From: JAJRRH01 sp047638815
GTDB lineage: Bacteria; Bacteroidota; Bacteroidia; Flavobacteriales_D; JABDKJ01
Direction: 5' to 3'
DNA: 26,654 bases
Assembly (NCBI GenBank): GCA_047638815.1
Contig: JBLIMR010000039.1
Span: 1-26,654 of the forward strand
A program made the position numbers and the translations under genes. The notes beneath the pieces are model-generated. The model worked only from the letters and a program-made list of their open reading frames with translations, was not told the origin of the DNA and did no database searches. Positions 22,316-26,654 of the stretch are shown one piece after another. The stretch's first letter is position 1, and each line of letters begins with the position of its first letter.

Positions 22316-23329
22316 TTACTTGAAATTACTCCAATTTAAAGCACTGTGTCGCTTAATATTTGTTAAAAGTTTCTTGCCAATCAATTGATCAAGTTTTCTT
22401 GCATCAATCCCATGGTTGGGTCTTAATACGACTAGATCATCCCGGGTAATAATAATACCCGCTTTTAAATCCTTCGAAGGATAAACAGCTCTTCTAAAAG
22501 TTGTCGGATGCTCACCTTCAATCTCCAAAACTCTCTTTTCACTGTTGCCCGTTAATTGGTTTATCTTTTTTATACGTTCGATCAATGACAATACTTCATC
22601 CTTGGTTAATGATACTTTATGATCTCTGAACTCCTTGCCTTCTCTAGTGTCTGTAAAATGAAATTCCAATATCTGAGCCCCTTTAGCTACGGCAATTTCC
22701 AAGGCATAACTACCTTCTGTATGATCAGAATATCCCACAGGAAGGCCAAATTCTTTGGAGTAGCTCTCCATAACAGCAAGATTTGCATCAGAAAGTGGGA
22801 TTGGATACATTGCTGTGCATTGTAGAATTGACAGATACTCTTCATTTTTGTAAAGATCATCACAAGACTGAATGTAGTCGACAGCCTGCTTAACCTCCAC
22901 CATATTACTTAGTCCAGTAGATAGTATAATAGGTTTTTTAAGATTAGCAGTTGCTTTGAGGACTGGAAATGCAGTCATATCTCCTGAGCCAATTTTATAA
23001 ATGTCCATGTACTTATCAATCCAATCAAAATAATCTACATTCCAAACAGAGGCCATAAAGCCAACACCATTTGATCGGCACATCTCAGCCAATTCAATAT
23101 ATTTTTCTTGAGAAAGTTCAAATTTCTTGAAATGCTTGTTGCGAATGGGATTCTCAACTTCACTCACCAGTGAATCACCTGAGTATAATTGATACTTTAT
23201 ATAATCCACATTAGCATCAATGGCCAGTTGGGTCAAGCGCTTCGCATAATCAAAATCTCCTTCGTGGTTTCCGCCAATTTCCGCGATCAATAAGGGACCA
23301 TTTTTACCTCTCCAATTGCTCATACACAT
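22316..23329 (-). CDS. NeuB-type nonulosonic acid synthase (sialic/legionaminic/pseudaminic acid synthase family)
   Basis: Condenses phosphoenolpyruvate with a 6-carbon HexNAc derivative to a nine-carbon acid. The 337-residue protein has a TIM barrel: PLLIAEIGGNHEGDFDYAKRL, DYIKYQLYSGDSL, IYKIGSGDMTAFPVL, LSTGLSNMVEVKQAV, LQCTAMYPIPLSDANL, and GYSDHTEGSYALEIAVAKGAQILEFHFT. A C-terminal SAF antifreeze-like domain follows (from about residue 277: RRAVYPSKDLKAGIIITRDDLVVLRPNHGI). The family is clear. Which acid is made (Neu5Ac, Leg, Pse or other) cannot be told. The start at 23329 is supported by AGAGGA 8 bases upstream; it overlaps the SpsF-type gene by 26 bases. Confidence 0.92.
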   Translation of the reverse strand: MCMSNWRGKNGPLLIAEIGGNHEGDFDYAKRLTQLAIDANVDYIKYQLYSGDSLVSEVENPIRNKHFKKFELSQEKYIELAEMCRSNGVGFMASVWNVDYFDWIDKYMDIYKIGSGDMTAFPVLKATANLKKPIILSTGLSNMVEVKQAVDYIQSCDDLYKNEEYLSILQCTAMYPIPLSDANLAVMESYSKEFGLPVGYSDHTEGSYALEIAVAKGAQILEFHFTDTREGKEFRDHKVSLTKDEVLSLIERIKKINQLTGNSEKRVLEIEGEHPTTFRRAVYPSKDLKAGIIITRDDLVVLRPNHGIDARKLDQLIGKKLLTNIKRHSALNWSNFK

Positions 23330-23996
23330 ATAAAATATCCTCTAAATCGTAATCTGAATATTTAGAGCCCAGCAAAGTAATGATTTTTGAGATAACATGA
23401 AAGTCTTCTTCTGTGTCCAATGCTAGGTCTAATCCCTGTGCTTTGGGCAATGCGTGGTTGTAAATATAGTGATGTTTACCCTGATTGTTCTCATATAAAT
23501 ATAGTGTAACATGTTCCATATAGCTTTCGCTTTTAGAAATTTCAGGAAGCATTTCGGAATAAAAATTGATATTCACTAGTTCCACACTCATACCTTTGGG
23601 GTATGTTCTGTCCTTAACATTGGATATGAAGTCAAAATGCTTCTCCGCGAGAATCCCCAATGCTCGATCGAATATAGACAAGTCAATGAAAATATTGTCA
23701 CCATTGACACGGAACGCAAAGTCATAATCATTATGGATTGCAGCATCATTAAAACGCTTAGCAACATTATTCAAAGATCCTCGATAACAATTAATATTAT
23801 GTTCAAGACAGTATTCAGCTATCATGTCATCTGACGTTTCATCTGAGGTGGCTACTGTTATGTGCTCTGGAGCAAAGCGTTTTGTGATACGATCGTAAGT
23901 ATGCCTAAGAGCAACTTTGCCCTTTAGTTCTTTAAGTATTTTACCCGGTAGGCGAGAGGAACCAAATCTGCAAAGAATAATAACACCTATTTTCAT
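23304..23996 (-). CDS. SpsF-type cytidylyltransferase (COG1861)
   Basis: 230 residues of a GT-A-like nucleotidyltransferase. IILCRFGSSRLPGKIL is the nucleotide-binding signature (RxxSSRLPGK), with ITVATSDETSDD, NCYRGSLNNVAKRF and FAFRVNGDNIFID (metal-binding Asp) following. This is the family of Bacillus SpsF, which pairs with the NeuB-like SpsE. Here too the NeuB-type gene follows directly with a 26-base overlap, so it is the likely CMP-activating enzyme for the acid made by that synthase. It overlaps the preceding acetyltransferase stop by 4 bases (ATGA). Confidence 0.88.
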   Translation of the reverse strand: MKIGVIILCRFGSSRLPGKILKELKGKVALRHTYDRITKRFAPEHITVATSDETSDDMIAEYCLEHNINCYRGSLNNVAKRFNDAAIHNDYDFAFRVNGDNIFIDLSIFDRALGILAEKHFDFISNVKDRTYPKGMSVELVNINFYSEMLPEISKSESYMEHVTLYLYENNQGKHHYIYNHALPKAQGLDLALDTEEDFHVISKIITLLGSKYSDYDLEDILYVYEQLER

Positions 23997-24538
23997 TCTC
24001 TTGCTCCGATTTTCTTTGCGGGCACACCACCAACAATGTCATAAGATGCAACATCGTTTTTAACCAATGCTCCAGATGCTATAACAGCACCATCCCCAAT
24101 AGTGACACCCTTTAGTATTTTCACATCAGTTCCTATCCATACATCATTACCTATCTTGATAGGAGCCGTTTCATTGGCTTGTTGATTGATCAGTTGATCA
24201 CGTTTGATGCCATGATCACTATCGACTATATATACGAACGGGGCTATGAGACAATTCTTGCCAATCTCAACTTTATTGGAGGCAAAAATAAAACTGTGAT
24301 AGCCGAATGTGGTGTTTTCTCCTATGTGGACACTAGCTTTATCGTTACAAGCACATATTTTCGCACCTTCTTTTATCATAACACCATTTTCAAGAAAAAT
24401 ATTTTTCGGAAAACGCATGAGGCTTACATTTTTTTCGAAATGTACTTTACCACATCTTCCCAATTTTGACTTATTTCGATAAAGTCTCCATTTGTTCTTG
24501 AGAGTAAATTTAGTATGTTTCCTAAGCTGTGAAGTCAT
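23993..24538 (-). CDS. Hexapeptide-repeat acyltransferase (second of two)
   Basis: 181 residues from ATG 24538 (MTSQLRKHTKFTLKNKW). Left-handed beta-helix repeats run from KNIFLENGVMIKEGAKI to VEIGKNCLIAPFVYI. A loop with DSDHGIKRDQLINQ follows (catalytic-type His), then APIKIGNDVWIGTDVKILKGVTIGDGAVIASGALVKNDVASYDIVGGVPAKKIG. It is a maltose/WbbJ-type acetyltransferase. The upstream alternative TTG 24565 is less likely. It overlaps the upstream gene by 17 bases and the SpsF-type gene by 4. It might be the acetyltransferase acting before the NeuB step or one that decorates the finished glycan. Confidence 0.88.
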   Translation of the reverse strand: MTSQLRKHTKFTLKNKWRLYRNKSKLGRCGKVHFEKNVSLMRFPKNIFLENGVMIKEGAKICACNDKASVHIGENTTFGYHSFIFASNKVEIGKNCLIAPFVYIVDSDHGIKRDQLINQQANETAPIKIGNDVWIGTDVKILKGVTIGDGAVIASGALVKNDVASYDIVGGVPAKKIGARE

Positions 24539-25439
24539 GTGTGCTTTTCTTATCGTAGGCGTCAATGTACGAATCCTTGGTCAAATTGTATATGGAAACA
24601 TTCTTTTTCGTTGCGAAATCCTTTATTTCCCAATAAGCTCGAAAAGTAAAGTAAAACTTTTCGAGTACATCATGCAGGGGTCTTTTATTTTTGGAACCCC
24701 CATAATACATTGGTTTTTCTTTGACGTTGCTATGTATCGATTTCACATGAGATGATTGCTTTTCATAAAAATGTTTTTGGCTTAATAGTGTGACATTATC
24801 TTCGGTAACATTAAGTTCTTTGAGCCAAGAGTGCTCGGATCCAGCTAAAAATATTCGACTGTACTTCATGTTTATACTCATCATCAAAGAAGGTATTATA
24901 ACATTGTGTGGACGTGGCATTCCGAGGTTGTTTTTGAAAGCCCAATTTCTGAAGAAGACAAATCCTTCAATTGGTATATTGTTGAAATAGCGTATTTCTA
25001 TGTTTTTATTTGCCTCAATAATACCTTTCCATTTATGATGTTTCTCGGCTAATTTTGGAACATAGAAAACCAAATCCCAATCTGTACGATCAGCGAGTAA
25101 TTCGAAGGTTTTCATGCGATCTTCAGACCATCCTTCTTTCTCTTCTTTTTTCCAAAATTCAGGGGAGGTGATGAGGTAGTAGTTCGGCTTCAGTCTTTGG
25201 TAAAATTCAGATCTCACGAAATAGTTAACCGCTAACTTTGATCTTGTAGCCAGGAAATCTTCGCTACTTTCAACGAATTCGTTTAGCGATGGTCCATTTC
25301 CAAGGATAACAACATCATTAGAAGTAGAGGATTTTCCTTTGCTATAACGAATGAATTTCTTCGATTGAAAGATCACCCTGAAGAGGGAAGTAAAGGTCTG
25401 GAACCCACTATCCCATATGTATTTGATTTTGACTAACAT
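24522..25439 (-). CDS. GNGPSL-motif protein (MptE/DUF115-like; candidate GT42-like glycosyltransferase)
   Basis: 305 residues. The most telling segment is NDVVILGNGPSLNEFVES (GNGPSL at 47-52), a nucleotide-binding loop shared by DUF115/Maf proteins, MptE-like pterin enzymes and GT42 sialyltransferases (Cst type). LAVNYF (69-74) lies where GT42 enzymes have the CN-F loop that contacts CMP-sugar. Further on come PRPHNVIIPSLMMSIN and FLAGSEHSW (E202, H203). No membrane segment is evident. Its place in an operon with two CMP-sugar-type activation proteins makes a CMP-nonulosonate transferase attractive, but the assignment rests on one loop and context; it could equally be an uncharacterised DUF115 relative. 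It is 3 bases after the GT2 gene. Confidence 0.7.
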   Translation of the reverse strand: MLVKIKYIWDSGFQTFTSLFRVIFQSKKFIRYSKGKSSTSNDVVILGNGPSLNEFVESSEDFLATRSKLAVNYFVRSEFYQRLKPNYYLITSPEFWKKEEKEGWSEDRMKTFELLADRTDWDLVFYVPKLAEKHHKWKGIIEANKNIEIRYFNNIPIEGFVFFRNWAFKNNLGMPRPHNVIIPSLMMSINMKYSRIFLAGSEHSWLKELNVTEDNVTLLSQKHFYEKQSSHVKSIHSNVKEKPMYYGGSKNKRPLHDVLEKFYFTFRAYWEIKDFATKKNVSIYNLTKDSYIDAYDKKSTHDFTA

Positions 25440-25442
25440 CGA

Positions 25443-26348
25443 TTATCCTTTGCTTTTTTTCACTTCCTTTTTGAAATATCCCAGTATTACATTCCAGCGT
25501 ACCAATATAATATATTTAGCTTTTGCTAATTGTCCTTGAAAAAGAAATCCGATCGCCAGAATCAAAGAGGCAGCATATTTAAGAAGATACTCAATAATTT
25601 TGGCAAATTTGGCAAAGATAGTGGTGTCTTTGAGTCTTATACGCTCACTATTTCCTACCACTTGGGATAGATAACGAACAAACCACTCTTCAACTCGAAA
25701 ATCATCCATAAAATGATTTACATATACTTCCGGAGTATATAGCATGTCATAACCATTTTCCTTCATTTTGTTGAAGACATACTTCTCATCACTGCGAAGT
25801 TGAAGGTCAGTATTAAATCCACCGTACTTTTTAAAGTATTCGGCTTTGAAATACATGTTACAGCCCACAGGGTATTTTTTTGTAAATGGCTGCACTTGAT
25901 CACCAAAATCTAGAGTGGAGACGATACCTTCAATGTATTTTGACATCCATTTTGGTTCTTTCCCCTCGTTGTATATTGGTATTACTTTTCCACCATAAGC
26001 CACGTAATCCGGATATTTTTGTATGTATAGTCCTATTTGTTCTAAGTAATCTTTCCTTGCGAAACCATCATCATCAATGAATGAAACAATATCTCCTTTG
26101 GCTGTGGCTATACCTTTGTTTCTGGCAAAAGATAAACCTGGATTGGATTCTTTGACATACACGAAATTCAACAGTGGGTTGTTCTTTTCAAAGGTCTCAC
26201 AAATCTCCTCTGTTGTATCCGTGCAATTATTGTTCACTACGACAATTTCGAAATCAACAGGACTAACGTTTTCCTGTTTGGTTAGGCACTCTAAGCTCCG
26301 GGTCAAATATTTAGCACGGTTGTATGTGCATATCACAACAGAAATCAT
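25443..26348 (-). CDS. Family 2 glycosyltransferase
   Basis: 301 residues. The GT-A domain starts MISVVICTYNRAKYLTRSLECL, with VVVNNNCTDTT, NPGLSFARNKGI, the metal-binding FIDDDG (about 91-96) and, later, GGFNTDLQLRSDEKYVFNKM. The C-terminal 60 residues include a hydrophobic stretch (YLLKYAASLILAIGFLF) that may anchor it to the inner membrane. It would add one sugar of the glycan repeat; donor and acceptor are unknown. Its ATG overlaps the stop of the upstream YfhO-like gene (ATGA). Confidence 0.9.
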   Translation of the reverse strand: MISVVICTYNRAKYLTRSLECLTKQENVSPVDFEIVVVNNNCTDTTEEICETFEKNNPLLNFVYVKESNPGLSFARNKGIATAKGDIVSFIDDDGFARKDYLEQIGLYIQKYPDYVAYGGKVIPIYNEGKEPKWMSKYIEGIVSTLDFGDQVQPFTKKYPVGCNMYFKAEYFKKYGGFNTDLQLRSDEKYVFNKMKENGYDMLYTPEVYVNHFMDDFRVEEWFVRYLSQVVGNSERIRLKDTTIFAKFAKIIEYLLKYAASLILAIGFLFQGQLAKAKYIILVRWNVILGYFKKEVKKSKG

Positions 26349-26654
26349 ACGAGGATTTGTTTTTTAGTTCCGGGTTTAAACTCGAAAAACAATGCAACCA
26401 AGACCATGATAACTATGAAATAGCTAAAGAAGGCCTGTATTTTCAGACCATTTATAAACGTGACGGGTTGGTACTTGAATTCGATGACATGGTCTCCTGC
26501 AGGAACTTCCAATCCTCTCAAAATAAAATTTACCTGGTTATGTGACACCTCTTGGCCATCAATAAAGGCATTCCATCCATTTTTGTAATATATCTCAGAG
26601 AACACAGCATATTGTTTTACTTGCGTATTGGATTTATACGTAATATGATTCGAT
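26345..26654 (-). CDS. YfhO-like membrane protein, C-terminal part only (runs off right edge)
   Basis: The last 102 codons of a larger - strand gene. The visible part reads ITYKSNTQVKQYAVFSEIYY, KNGWNAFIDGQEVSHNQVNF and ILRGLEVPAGDHVIEFKYQP, ending in a membrane helix (FFSYFIVIMVLVALFF) and a basic tail. This EIYYxxGWNAxIDG...RxxxvPAGxHxIEFxY layout is the C-terminal extracytoplasmic domain and last helix of YfhO-type GT-C-fold proteins, which glycosylate polymers at the outer face of the inner membrane. The frame stays open to the window edge; an apparent GTG start near 26605 is only an internal codon. Confidence 0.85.
   Translation of the reverse strand, partial: SNHITYKSNTQVKQYAVFSEIYYKNGWNAFIDGQEVSHNQVNFILRGLEVPAGDHVIEFKYQPVTFINGLKIQAFFSYFIVIMVLVALFFEFKPGTKKQILV

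Noticed and set aside
24538..24565. Start of the second acetyltransferase at TTG 24565
   Set aside because: ATG 24538 is a normal start, reduces the overlap with the upstream gene and gives a family-like basic N-terminus.

Overview
The window looks like chromosomal DNA from a marine-type, pigmented Bacteroidota, most likely of the order Cytophagales. This is inferred from low GC, a TAnnTTTG-type promoter, scarce Shine-Dalgarno sites, a SusC-like TonB receptor with an N-terminal carboxypeptidase-D-like domain, a CarR-type lycopene cyclase, and S23 four-helix-bundle and MSGAGH-type small genes. All clear genes from 411 to 16959 read on +. Everything from 17046 to the right edge reads on -. The two halves meet at a perfect 11-bp-stem bidirectional terminator (17002-17031). 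A partial - strand membrane gene leaves the left edge.

Region 1 (1-3520): tyrosine catabolism. hmgA (homogentisate 1,2-dioxygenase) and hppD (4-hydroxyphenylpyruvate dioxygenase) are split by an S23/Avd-like four-helix-bundle gene. That gene sits between an array of fourteen 8-bp repeats, which begins at the hmgA stop codon, and an inverted three-unit piece of the same array. A second 8-bp-period array of different sequence starts at the hppD stop codon.

Region 2 (3520-6237): a damaged uracil-DNA-glycosylase-family gene (in-frame TGA in place of a family Cys, altered motif 1), an intact class-I photolyase, and two related small membrane proteins, the first of which is frameshifted.

Region 3 (6245-12224): a TonB-dependent receptor and crtI-crtB-crtZ-crtY(CarR type), tightly spaced or overlapping, enough to take GGPP to zeaxanthin. 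Upstream is a 9-bp inverted repeat that fits an operator.

Region 4 (12317-16959): a lipoprotein, a TfoX-N protein, a VOC protein without a standard start codon, a DUF2809 membrane protein, a tiny lipoprotein, paaABC (phenylacetyl-CoA epoxidase core without paaD/paaE nearby) and an orphan UPF0175 antitoxin-like gene.

Region 5 (17046-26654, - strand): a frameshifted DUF2461 gene, then a surface-glycan operon. In transcription order it runs: YfhO-like protein, GT2, a GNGPSL-motif protein, acetyltransferase, SpsF-type cytidylyltransferase, NeuB-type synthase, acetyltransferase, a GT2-NeuA-like fusion, a NAD-dependent epimerase and a Wzx-like flippase. The gene set suggests a nonulosonic-acid-like (sialic, legionaminic or related) sugar that is made, CMP-activated, transferred and exported.

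Most interesting items: the GT2-NeuA-like fusion with a changed nucleotide-binding motif next to SpsF/NeuB; the GNGPSL protein as a candidate transferase; the S23 gene bracketed by inverted octamer arrays; the operator-like repeat before the carotenoid operon; and four separately lesioned accessory genes in one window, which may be real decay or sequencing error.
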